Shown here one piece after another: positions 1-5,468 of a stretch of 5,468 nt of DNA. The notes beneath the pieces are model-generated. The model was not told the DNA's origin. It worked only from the letters and a program-made list of their open reading frames with translations, and did no database searches. How positions within the stretch are numbered: position 1 is the stretch's first letter; each line of letters starts with the position of its first letter. Source of the stretch: Acidimicrobiales bacterium (GTDB lineage Bacteria; Actinomycetota; Acidimicrobiia; Acidimicrobiales; Poriferisodalaceae); NCBI GenBank assembly GCA_020439485.1, contig JAGQSP010000358.1, forward strand, positions 1 to 5,468, in the 5' to 3' direction. Both the position numbers and the translations under genes were made by a program.

Positions 1-458
1 CGGCCATAGTCGACTGCCGACGTGACGTCGAAGTACACGCCGCGACCTTCAACCACATATGCGGCGCCGGCATCGACAAGCTCGCGGATGGTCTCGATCA
101 TGCCGTCGATGAACTGGGTGGCCTGGGGTCGGTGATCGGGGTGCTCGACCCCCAGCCGATCCAGCTGAGCGACATAGCTGTCGAGGAACTCGGTTGCGAC
201 CTCGGCCTCGGTGCGACCTTCGCGCTCGGCTCTGCCGATGATCTTGTCGTCGATGTCGGTGACGTTGGCGACCATCGTCACCTCGTGACCGGTCCAGCGC
301 AGGTAGCGACGCAGGACGTCGTAGGTGAGAGCCGTGCGTCCGTGACCCAGGTGTGGATGGTCGTACACGGTGGGTCCGCAGACGTACATGGAGACCCGTC
401 CGGGGACGAGCGTGTGCAGCTCGGCCTTGGTTCGTGTCATCGTGTCGTACAGCTGCAC
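1..458 (-). CDS. cysS: Cysteinyl-tRNA synthetase, N-terminal part (runs off left edge)
   Basis: Class I aminoacyl-tRNA synthetase that activates cysteine with ATP and charges tRNA-Cys in the cytoplasm. Only the first 152 residues are here; the family usually has roughly 460-500. Visible are the MYVCGPTVYD stretch (residues 24-33), whose Cys27 matches the first zinc/cysteine-binding cysteine, the ATP-binding HIGH motif as HLGH (36-39), and NVTDIDDKI (65-73), a CysRS hallmark. The mycothiol ligase MshC is the close relative to exclude; the GPTVYD and TDIDDKI forms favour true CysRS. The KMSKS loop, the other zinc ligands and the anticodon-binding domain lie outside the window. The GTG start at 458 was chosen because a GGAG lies 6 nt upstream, the resulting MQLYDTMTR matches the usual family N-terminus, and an in-frame stop lies just upstream. 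ATG at 440 would lose the LYDT strand. The gene is divergent from the oxidoreductase, 64 bp away. Confidence 0.95.
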   Translation of the reverse strand, partial: MQLYDTMTRTKAELHTLVPGRVSMYVCGPTVYDHPHLGHGRTALTYDVLRRYLRWTGHEVTMVANVTDIDDKIIGRAEREGRTEAEVATEFLDSYVAQLDRLGVEHPDHRPQATQFIDGMIETIRELVDAGAAYVVEGRGVYFDVTSAVDYG

Positions 459-464
459 CGGAAG

Positions 465-468
465 CTCC
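465..468 (-). promoter_or_regulatory. Ribosome binding site of cysS
   Basis: GGAG on the minus strand, 6 nt before the GTG start at 458. This decides the GTG start over the in-frame ATG at 440, which has no comparable purine-rich site. Confidence 0.6.
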
Positions 469-507
469 GTGTTTCGAGGGCGGTGTCAGCCCGTGAGGGT
501 ACTGGCC

Positions 508-513
508 GGGAGG
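508..513 (+). promoter_or_regulatory. Ribosome binding site of the molybdopterin oxidoreductase
   Basis: GGGAGG ending 9 nt before the ATG at 523. It supports this start over in-frame codons further upstream, beginning at 370, which would add 51 residues that lie antisense to cysS and have no family character. Confidence 0.65.
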
Positions 514-522
514 TTGCCGATC

Positions 523-2571
523 ATGCGAGATATTCCAGGTGCGTGCCCCCTCGACTGCCCCGACGGGTGCTCGTGGGTGGTCACCATCGACGACGACGGC
601 AAGGCGGTGCGTGTTCGCGGAAACCCCGACCACCCGTTCACCAGGGGTGGGTTGTGTAAGAAGGTGAACCCATGGCTCGAGCACGCCGCTGACCCATCGC
701 GACTGCTTCAACCGCTGAGGCGGATCGGGCCCAAAGGAGCGGCCCGGTTCGAACCCATCGGTTGGGATGAAGCCATTGGCACCATCGCCGAACGGTTCAG
801 CGACATCGTAGACACCAGCGGCGGAGGCGCGATCTGGCCCTTCTACGGTACCGGCTCGATGGGATATGTGCAAGGCGCGAACAGCACCCAGGCACTGTGG
901 AACCGGATGGGTGCTGCGGCACACCACCTTTCGATCTGCTCACCAGCGGGCCACGCCGGCCTCAGGCTCACCATGGGCATCTCGGTGTCACTAGACCCCG
1001 AGCAAGTCGTCGACGCCCGAACCGTGGTGATCTGGGGTTCGAACACCCTCGTGGCCAACCAGCACTGGTGGCCCTATGTCGAAACGGCAAGGCGCAACGG
1101 CGCGAGGTTGGTGGTAGTCGACCCTGTGGCCACGCGCACCGCCAAACGCGCCGACCTGCACCTCGCGATCAGGCCGGGCACCGACACTGCCCTGGCGCTG
1201 GCGGTGTGCAACGGCTTGATCGAGCGCGAAGCCCACGACCCGCACTTCATCGGCCACCGCACGACGGGATTCGACCAGTTCGCGGAAAGCATCCGTGGCT
1301 GGACAACCGATCGCGCCGCCGACGTTTGTGACATCGGCGCCGCGCAGATCGAGGAGCTGATCGACACCATCGCCGCCAATGCTCCGCTGGCGATCAAGAT
1401 CGGGCAGGGCATGCAGCGCCACCATGGCGGCGGCCAGGCGGCCCGCGCCATCTCGTGCATCCCGGCCGTGATCGGGGCCTTCGACCAGCCCGGCGGCGGA
1501 CTGGTGTATTCGACGTCGCGTTACTACCAGTTCAACCCCGCCTACCACCACACCGAGCTGGGCACGCGTCCCCGCACCCTGACGATGACCCTGCTGGCAG
1601 AAGAGCTCGACCCACACAGGGCCCAGCCCGTCGAAGCACTGTTCGTGGTGGCGGCAAACCCGATGGTTTCAAATCCCGATACAGCCGCTGTGGCCAAGGC
1701 GCTGTCGCGCGAAGACCTGTTCACTGTCGTTGTCGACGTGTTCGACACCGAGACGGTGGCCTATGCCGACATCGTCTTGCCCGCCGCGATGCAACACGAG
1801 CAGCTCGAGCTGAACAACTCGTTCGCCCACTTCTACGCCAACCTCAACCTGCCGGCCGTCGAACCACCGGGACAGTGCCTGCCATTCAGCGAGATCCGCA
1901 GGCGTCTGGCGGCTGCGATGGGCTACGACGAACCCGTGCTGCACCTGTCGGACGACGAATTGCTGGACGAGCTTCTCGACCATCAACCCTTCGCCGAGGC
2001 TGGGATCGATGCGCAGAGCCTCAGGAGCACGGGCTGGGCCCGCCTGCCCTACGCCACACCGTGGGCTCCGACCCGCCAGAGATTCCCCACACCTTCCGGT
2101 CGTTTCGAGTTCGCCAGCACGGCCGCGGCCAACCAGGGTTTGGGCCTGGTTCCCGAGTTCGAACCTACCCAGTGGACCACCGGCGCCGGCGAATACCAGC
2201 TGATAGCGGCTGCGAGCGACTGGCACCTCAACTCGACGTTCGCCGGCACCCAGAAGACCCGGTCGAAGACGGGCACCCCGCCGCTGCGCCTCAACGGCGA
2301 GGATGCAGCTCGTGATGGCCTGGTTGACGGCGACCGCGTCGTGGTCGAGTCGGCCGCGGGCACCTTCGATGCGGTGGTTGCCATCGATGCGTCGAGTCGT
2401 CCGGGATTGGCTTCGACCGACAAGGGGTGGTGGCGCCAAGGTGTCAACAACGTGATGGGCGAGGCCCGAACCGATGTCGGCGACGGGCCCGTCTATCACG
2501 GCGTTCAGGTATCGGTTCGGCTCAAGAGCTCGAACACCTCGGCCTCGGTTGTCGGCGAGAAATCCACGTAG
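523..2571 (+). CDS. Molybdopterin- and [4Fe-4S]-dependent oxidoreductase, FDH/nitrate reductase superfamily
   Basis: Complete 682-residue catalytic subunit of the DMSO reductase superfamily; substrate unknown. The N-terminal cluster motif is Cys8-x3-Cys12-x3-Cys16-x28-Cys45, followed by Lys46-Lys47, where the family uses a lysine to pass electrons between cluster and pterin. Pterin-dinucleotide-binding landmarks follow: FYGTGSMGY (107-115), VVIWGSN (168-174), LVVVDPVATRTA (196-207), IRPGTDTALALA (216-227), QGMQRHHGG (295-303) and VDVFDTETVAYADIVLP (404-420). PTPSGRFEF (522-530) leads into the C-terminal barrel-type domain, about 556-667. Cys139 (SICSPAGHAG) aligns with the selenocysteine/cysteine metal ligand of formate dehydrogenase and NapA. 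The histidine that follows this residue in formate dehydrogenase is Ser140 here. No Tat or Sec signal is visible, so it is probably cytoplasmic. No electron-transfer subunit or cofactor gene is adjacent. The start rests on a GGGAGG site and on the cluster beginning at residue 8. The last 67 bp overlap the convergent phosphoribosyltransferase gene. Confidence 0.93.
   Translation: MRDIPGACPLDCPDGCSWVVTIDDDGKAVRVRGNPDHPFTRGGLCKKVNPWLEHAADPSRLLQPLRRIGPKGAARFEPIGWDEAIGTIAERFSDIVDTSGGGAIWPFYGTGSMGYVQGANSTQALWNRMGAAAHHLSICSPAGHAGLRLTMGISVSLDPEQVVDARTVVIWGSNTLVANQHWWPYVETARRNGARLVVVDPVATRTAKRADLHLAIRPGTDTALALAVCNGLIEREAHDPHFIGHRTTGFDQFAESIRGWTTDRAADVCDIGAAQIEELIDTIAANAPLAIKIGQGMQRHHGGGQAARAISCIPAVIGAFDQPGGGLVYSTSRYYQFNPAYHHTELGTRPRTLTMTLLAEELDPHRAQPVEALFVVAANPMVSNPDTAAVAKALSREDLFTVVVDVFDTETVAYADIVLPAAMQHEQLELNNSFAHFYANLNLPAVEPPGQCLPFSEIRRRLAAAMGYDEPVLHLSDDELLDELLDHQPFAEAGIDAQSLRSTGWARLPYATPWAPTRQRFPTPSGRFEFASTAAANQGLGLVPEFEPTQWTTGAGEYQLIAAASDWHLNSTFAGTQKTRSKTGTPPLRLNGEDAARDGLVDGDRVVVESAAGTFDAVVAIDASSRPGLASTDKGWWRQGVNNVMGEARTDVGDGPVYHGVQVSVRLKSSNTSASVVGEKST
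2505..2571. other. Tail-to-tail coding overlap of two convergent genes
   Basis: The oxidoreductase stop (2569-2571, plus) and the phosphoribosyltransferase stop (2505-2507, minus) lie inside each other's coding sequence, so 67 bp are read on both strands. On the minus strand the overlap encodes conserved-looking protein (the YVDFSPTTEAEVFELL region). On the plus strand the family-like end (VYHGVQVSVRL) is reached near 2523, and the last 15 or so residues (KSSNTSASVVGEKST) look like an unconserved tail. No intrinsic terminator is visible between the genes. Confidence 0.85.
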
Positions 2572-3137
2572 AACTGCCCTACGCCGAAGAAGGTCGTTGG
2601 CGTCTCGGCGACTATGACCTCGTCAGCTGGTCCGAGCAGCTCGGTGTGAGCCCCTCGGGGCGCCACCGGAACCGCCAGGACCACCATCGATGCGCCGGAT
2701 GCTCGGGCCACCCCGCAAGCCGCCCTGGCCGTTGACCCGGTGGCCAGGCCGTCGTCGACTATCACCGCGGTCCTGCCCGCCAGTTCGACGCGGGGCCTCA
2801 CGCGCCTGATCGCCTCGACACGGCGTGCGACCTCGGCGCGCTCGCGCTCGGCTGCAGACTCAAATGACCGCGCGTCGACGCCGTAGGCACCCAGCACTTC
2901 GTGGTTGACCCATACCACACCGCCCTCGCCGACGGCCCCCATGGCCAACTCGCTGTTGGTGGCCAGGCCGACCTTGCGAACCACGATCACGTCGAGGTCG
3001 AGGTCCAGCGCGGCTGACACTCGAGCGGCCACGGGTACACCACCACGGGGAAGCCCCAGAACCACCGAGTCGGGCGCGACCTTTCCCTTGACGAGCCGCG
3101 CCAGGCGATCGCCTGCATCTACTCGATCGGAGAACAT
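2505..3137 (-). CDS. Phosphoribosyltransferase-fold protein
   Basis: Complete 210-residue type I phosphoribosyltransferase-like protein. Such enzymes use 5-phosphoribosyl 1-pyrophosphate (PRPP), but members of this stand-alone group lack an assigned base substrate. Seen in order: an N-terminal FSDRVDAGDRLA (2-13) typical of the group, VVLGLPRGGVPVAA (25-38), VIVVRKVG (50-57), SELAMGAVGEGG (62-73), a basic helical stretch (about 93-119), and the PRPP-binding loop VIVDDGLATGST (125-136) with its two acidic residues Asp128-Asp129. The C-terminal FYVDFSPTTEAEV (189-201) is also typical of the group. No signal peptide or membrane segment; cytoplasmic. ATG at 3137 is preferred because homologous proteins usually begin with an MF-D-R-DAG pattern. 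A TTG one codon upstream, at 3140, is at a good distance from the same GGAG and cannot be excluded. It is convergent with the oxidoreductase and divergent from the GGDEF-EAL gene, so it is probably transcribed alone. Confidence 0.88.
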   Translation of the reverse strand: MFSDRVDAGDRLARLVKGKVAPDSVVLGLPRGGVPVAARVSAALDLDLDVIVVRKVGLATNSELAMGAVGEGGVVWVNHEVLGAYGVDARSFESAAERERAEVARRVEAIRRVRPRVELAGRTAVIVDDGLATGSTARAACGVARASGASMVVLAVPVAPRGAHTELLGPADEVIVAETPTTFFGVGQFYVDFSPTTEAEVFELLSRTDT

Positions 3138-3278
3138 CAATCTCAGTCTCCGGCAACACGGCCCGCCGACACAGAGGACAACGTCGGCAACGCCCGTAAC
3201 ACAACCGCAATATTGACCTCAAGCCGATACCGAGGCGATGCCGAAACCTCACGGTGTGGCTTCGAGCGGGATGACGAA
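3138..3278. promoter_or_regulatory. Divergent intergenic region, phosphoribosyltransferase / GGDEF-EAL gene
   Basis: These 141 bp lie between two divergent starts and should hold both promoters. A TTGACC at 3213-3218 resembles a -35 box for the plus-strand gene, but no good -10 box lies 16-18 bp downstream. An imperfect 9-bp direct repeat, GCCGATACC (3223-3231) and GCCGAAACC (3240-3248), begins 17 bp apart and could be a weak operator or chance. No small ORF, RNA gene or terminator hairpin was recognised. Confidence 0.35.
3148..3151 (-). promoter_or_regulatory. Ribosome binding site of the phosphoribosyltransferase
   Basis: GGAG on the minus strand, 10 nt before ATG 3137 and 7 nt before the alternative TTG 3140. 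The spacing alone slightly favours TTG, while codon type and family N-terminus favour ATG. Confidence 0.45.
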
Positions 3279-5468
3279 ATGAACAGAGCAGCGACATGGG
3301 GGATGATCGCGGCGGTTTGCGCTGGGTCGGTTGCCATCGTGGCCATCGCCCCCGGCGTGCCGTCGGCCGATGGGGTGTTCATCGCAGCCGTCTGGGTGGT
3401 CGCAGCTGCTGCGATCGCCGAGGCGGCCGCACTGCGCTTCAGGTTCAGGCGCGAGCGTGCCTGCCTCACCCTCTCGGGCGCCGCGGTTGTGATCGCAGCG
3501 CTGTATTCGGGTCCGCTGGCAGCTGCGATGGCTGCGGCGACAGCCGGTCTGGTGTCGGCGGTCGCCGAGAGAAAGCTCCGCCCAGAGATGGTCGCCCTGG
3601 GGGTGGCCGAGCGCCTGGCCAGAGCCGCCGCCGCAGTCGCTGTCGCCTCGTGGCTGATCGACGTGGGGTCGGTGTCGAACCCGGCCTCTTGGGCAGCGAT
3701 CGCCCTAGTGGCCTCGGCCGCAGAGCTCACCGCCGAGGTCGTCGGCTCTGTGGGCCGGTGGTCGGCCGGCACCCGGCGTTCGGCCAACCTACTGGCCGGG
3801 CGGGCAGGCCTGGGCTTGTTTGCCGCAGCGCTGGTGTCGTCGGCATCGGTCGCCGCGTCGGTGATCGCCAGCGTCGACCCCTGGGCCGCGTTGGTCCTGC
3901 TGGTACCCGTCATCGGCACGGCCCTGGCCCGCTGGCTCGCGACACGCGAGGCCGCCAACGACGACAAGATCAAGTTCCTGAACGAGGTCCCCGGGCAGTC
4001 GCCCGTGGCGGTTCGACAAGACCCGTTGCTGAGCTTGATGACCCGAGCCGAGCAAGAGCTGGGGGCGGTGTCGGTCGAGCTGGTGCTGTTCGACCACTCG
4101 AGCTCGGGCTCGCGTGTCATCAGGTGCATTGGCGGCGGCGTGGTGGAAGAGGTGCTGGACGGTGCCACCACCGTGGTGCTGCGTCGGCTGAGCACAGGCC
4201 TCGGCGACGTAGACCGTTTGGGCGCGTCGCAGACCGGCACCCTGGTGAACCTGCATGGCGCCAACGCAGTGTCGGCTCTGGCCGGGTCTATCACAAAAGC
4301 CGGCGAACCGATCGCGCTGATGGTTGCGGCCGGCAGCATCTCCAGCTTCGGAGCGTTCGGCAACGATACCGCTGCCACCTTCGACCGCTTCCGGCACCGG
4401 ATCCAGACGGCACTGGTGAAGCAACAGATCGAGACGCAGGCCGCGTGCGACCCCTTGACCGGCTTGCCGACTCAGGACGTGTTCGACGACCGTACGCGAA
4501 GCGCGATGTCTGGCGACGGCTCGGTTGCCGCCTTGCGCATCGACCTCGACGACTTTGCCGTGGTCAACGATGCGCTGGGGCACGCGGCGGGCGACGCGAT
4601 CTTGTCGGTCATCTCGGTGAGGATTCGCCGATGCCTGGGTCCAGACGACATCGCCGCACGCTTCGAGGGCGACGAGTTCGGTGTGTTGCTCGTGGGGCCC
4701 AACGATCCCGTGGCGGTGGCTACCCGGATCGTCGAAGAGGTCCACCAGCCGATCACCATCGCCGGCCAGAACGTCAGCGTGGCGGTGAGTGTCGGCATCT
4801 CGAGCTCCGACTCCGATACCGACGCCGGCGACCTGTTGACCCATGCCGACTCGGCCATGCGCCAGGCCAAGGAACGGGGCAAGGGCGTCGTGGCCGTGTT
4901 CGGATCCGACCTGGTCGAGATGGGCGGCGGGCCGGTACGCACCTCGCTGGCCCGGGCGCTCGACGCCGACGACAACGCCCTCAGCGTCGTCTATCAGCCG
5001 ATCTTCGCGCTGGGCACGTCCGATGACCAGGCGACCTCGGTAGGACCGGTGGCAGGCTTCGAGGCGTTGGCGCGATGGCGGTCGGAGGCGTCGCGCTCGC
5101 CCGAACACACGTTCATCGAACAGGCAGAGGCCGAAGGTGTCATCGGTGTCGTCGACGGCAAGGTCTTCGACCAGGTGCTCAACGACCAGCTGCGGTTGCT
5201 CGGCGGCGCGTCCGACGGGGCCCGGTTCGTGGCGGTGAACCTGTCGCCGCTGACCCTGGCCGACGAGTCACTGCCCGAGCGACTGGCCCATGCGGCGGAT
5301 GCGGCAGGCGTCGACCGCAGCTCGGTGATGATCGAGATCTCCGAGCGCACCCTCGTCGAGCAGCCCGGAATGGTCGTCGGCAGGCTTCGGGCGCTCACCC
5401 GAATGGGGTTCCAGGCATCGATCGACGGCTTCGGCACCGGCGGCACGTCGTTCAGTGTGCTGAAGCAG
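3279..5468 (+). CDS. Membrane-anchored GGDEF-EAL cyclic-di-GMP signalling protein (3' end cut by window)
   Basis: The first 730 residues of a protein that runs off the right edge. The GGDEF family makes cyclic-di-GMP from GTP; the EAL family hydrolyses it. Residues 7-220 are alanine/valine-rich with about seven or eight hydrophobic segments (near 8-26, 33-52, 64-96, 113-128, 137-156, 172-197, 201-219), a MASE-like membrane sensor. Residues 240-380 look like a GAF domain, and a helical stalk (373-389) leads to DPLTGLPT (391-398). The GGDEF domain has Asp422, NDALGH (430-435), Asp439 and Lys531, but its signature reads EGDEF (463-467) and the RxxD inhibitory site is missing (GPDD, 455-458). The EAL domain begins at YQPIF (572-576), with EALAR (595-599), NLSP (654-657) and EISE (686-689). 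The usual DDFGTGYSS reads DGFGTGGTS (716-724), losing the second aspartate. One or both activities may therefore be altered. ATG 3279 is the first ATG in frame; its ribosome binding site (GCGGG, 3266-3270) is weak, and TTG 3213 is possible. Confidence 0.93.
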   Translation, partial: MNRAATWGMIAAVCAGSVAIVAIAPGVPSADGVFIAAVWVVAAAAIAEAAALRFRFRRERACLTLSGAAVVIAALYSGPLAAAMAAATAGLVSAVAERKLRPEMVALGVAERLARAAAAVAVASWLIDVGSVSNPASWAAIALVASAAELTAEVVGSVGRWSAGTRRSANLLAGRAGLGLFAAALVSSASVAASVIASVDPWAALVLLVPVIGTALARWLATREAANDDKIKFLNEVPGQSPVAVRQDPLLSLMTRAEQELGAVSVELVLFDHSSSGSRVIRCIGGGVVEEVLDGATTVVLRRLSTGLGDVDRLGASQTGTLVNLHGANAVSALAGSITKAGEPIALMVAAGSISSFGAFGNDTAATFDRFRHRIQTALVKQQIETQAACDPLTGLPTQDVFDDRTRSAMSGDGSVAALRIDLDDFAVVNDALGHAAGDAILSVISVRIRRCLGPDDIAARFEGDEFGVLLVGPNDPVAVATRIVEEVHQPITIAGQNVSVAVSVGISSSDSDTDAGDLLTHADSAMRQAKERGKGVVAVFGSDLVEMGGGPVRTSLARALDADDNALSVVYQPIFALGTSDDQATSVGPVAGFEALARWRSEASRSPEHTFIEQAEAEGVIGVVDGKVFDQVLNDQLRLLGGASDGARFVAVNLSPLTLADESLPERLAHAADAAGVDRSSVMIEISERTLVEQPGMVVGRLRALTRMGFQASIDGFGTGGTSFSVLKQ

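Larger units (their letters stand above)
459..522. promoter_or_regulatory. Divergent intergenic region, cysS / oxidoreductase
   Basis: These 64 bp separate the two divergent start codons and must hold the 5' control signals of both genes, unless promoters lie inside the opposite coding sequences. Both ribosome binding sites fall here. I see no convincing -35/-10 pair, inverted repeat or leader structure. No T-box-like element precedes cysS; the space is too short for one. Confidence 0.45.

Noticed and set aside
1..458. Mycothiol biosynthesis ligase MshC instead of CysRS.
   Set aside because: The CGPTVYD and NVTDIDDKI forms match CysRS; as I recall, MshC has a CGITPYD-like form and TDVDDPL.
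370..522. N-terminal extension of the oxidoreductase by 51 codons.
   Set aside because: It lies antisense to the cysS start, has no family similarity, and a good ribosome binding site precedes ATG 523, seven residues before the cluster cysteines.
49..927. Minus-strand open frame of 292 codons across cysS and the oxidoreductase start.
   Set aside because: It is out of frame with the clear CysRS reading frame, and its product is low-complexity Arg/His/Gly-rich.
3143..4378. Minus-strand open frame of 411 codons opposite the GGDEF-EAL gene.
   Set aside because: Ser/Thr/Ala-rich composition with no family motif; it is the shadow of GC-biased codons in the plus-strand gene, whose domains are clear.
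3296..5026. Plus-strand open frame of 576 codons in another frame.
   Set aside because: Extreme Arg/Gly composition, typical of a frame shifted relative to a high-GC gene; the real frame starting at 3279 carries all recognisable domains.
3789..5108. Minus-strand open frame of 439 codons, rich in His, Arg and Gly.
   Set aside because: Fully antisense to the recognised GAF-like, GGDEF and EAL coding regions, with no motif or ribosome binding site of its own.
1..5468. Defence island, CRISPR array, mobile element, tRNA gene or biosynthetic cluster.
   Set aside because: No regularly spaced repeats, transposase, integrase, tRNA cloverleaf or cluster enzymes were seen; the genes look like ordinary chromosomal ones on alternating strands.

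Overview
The window is a compact stretch of a high-GC bacterial chromosome. All four genes strongly prefer G or C at third codon positions, and intergenic space is minimal. The GTG start, the purine-rich ribosome binding sites and the protein styles fit an actinomycete-type organism, perhaps an environmental lineage such as the Acidimicrobiia. That placement is inference; no phylogenetic marker was tested.

Layout: (1) 1-458, minus strand, the first 152 residues of cysteinyl-tRNA synthetase (cysS), which runs off the left edge. (2) A 64-bp divergent gap, then 523-2571, plus strand, a complete 682-residue molybdopterin / [4Fe-4S] oxidoreductase of the formate dehydrogenase / nitrate reductase superfamily, with a cysteine at the predicted metal-ligand position. 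(3) 2505-3137, minus strand, a small phosphoribosyltransferase-fold protein whose 3' end overlaps the oxidoreductase tail-to-tail by 67 bp. (4) A 141-bp divergent gap, then 3279-5468, plus strand, a membrane-anchored GGDEF-EAL (cyclic-di-GMP type) protein cut by the right edge. It has a multi-helix N-terminal region, a GAF-like region, a GGDEF domain and the start of an EAL domain.

The genes alternate in strand, so no operon lies within the window and nothing in the sequence ties them into one pathway. They look like four separate functions: translation, an orphan redox enzyme, possible nucleotide chemistry, and second-messenger signalling. No tRNA or rRNA gene, insertion sequence, CRISPR array, phage gene or defence system was seen. 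I did not find an undescribed multi-gene system. The points most worth a second look are substitutions in signature residues of both halves of the GGDEF-EAL protein, the unassigned active-site type of the molybdoenzyme, and the tail-to-tail coding overlap.
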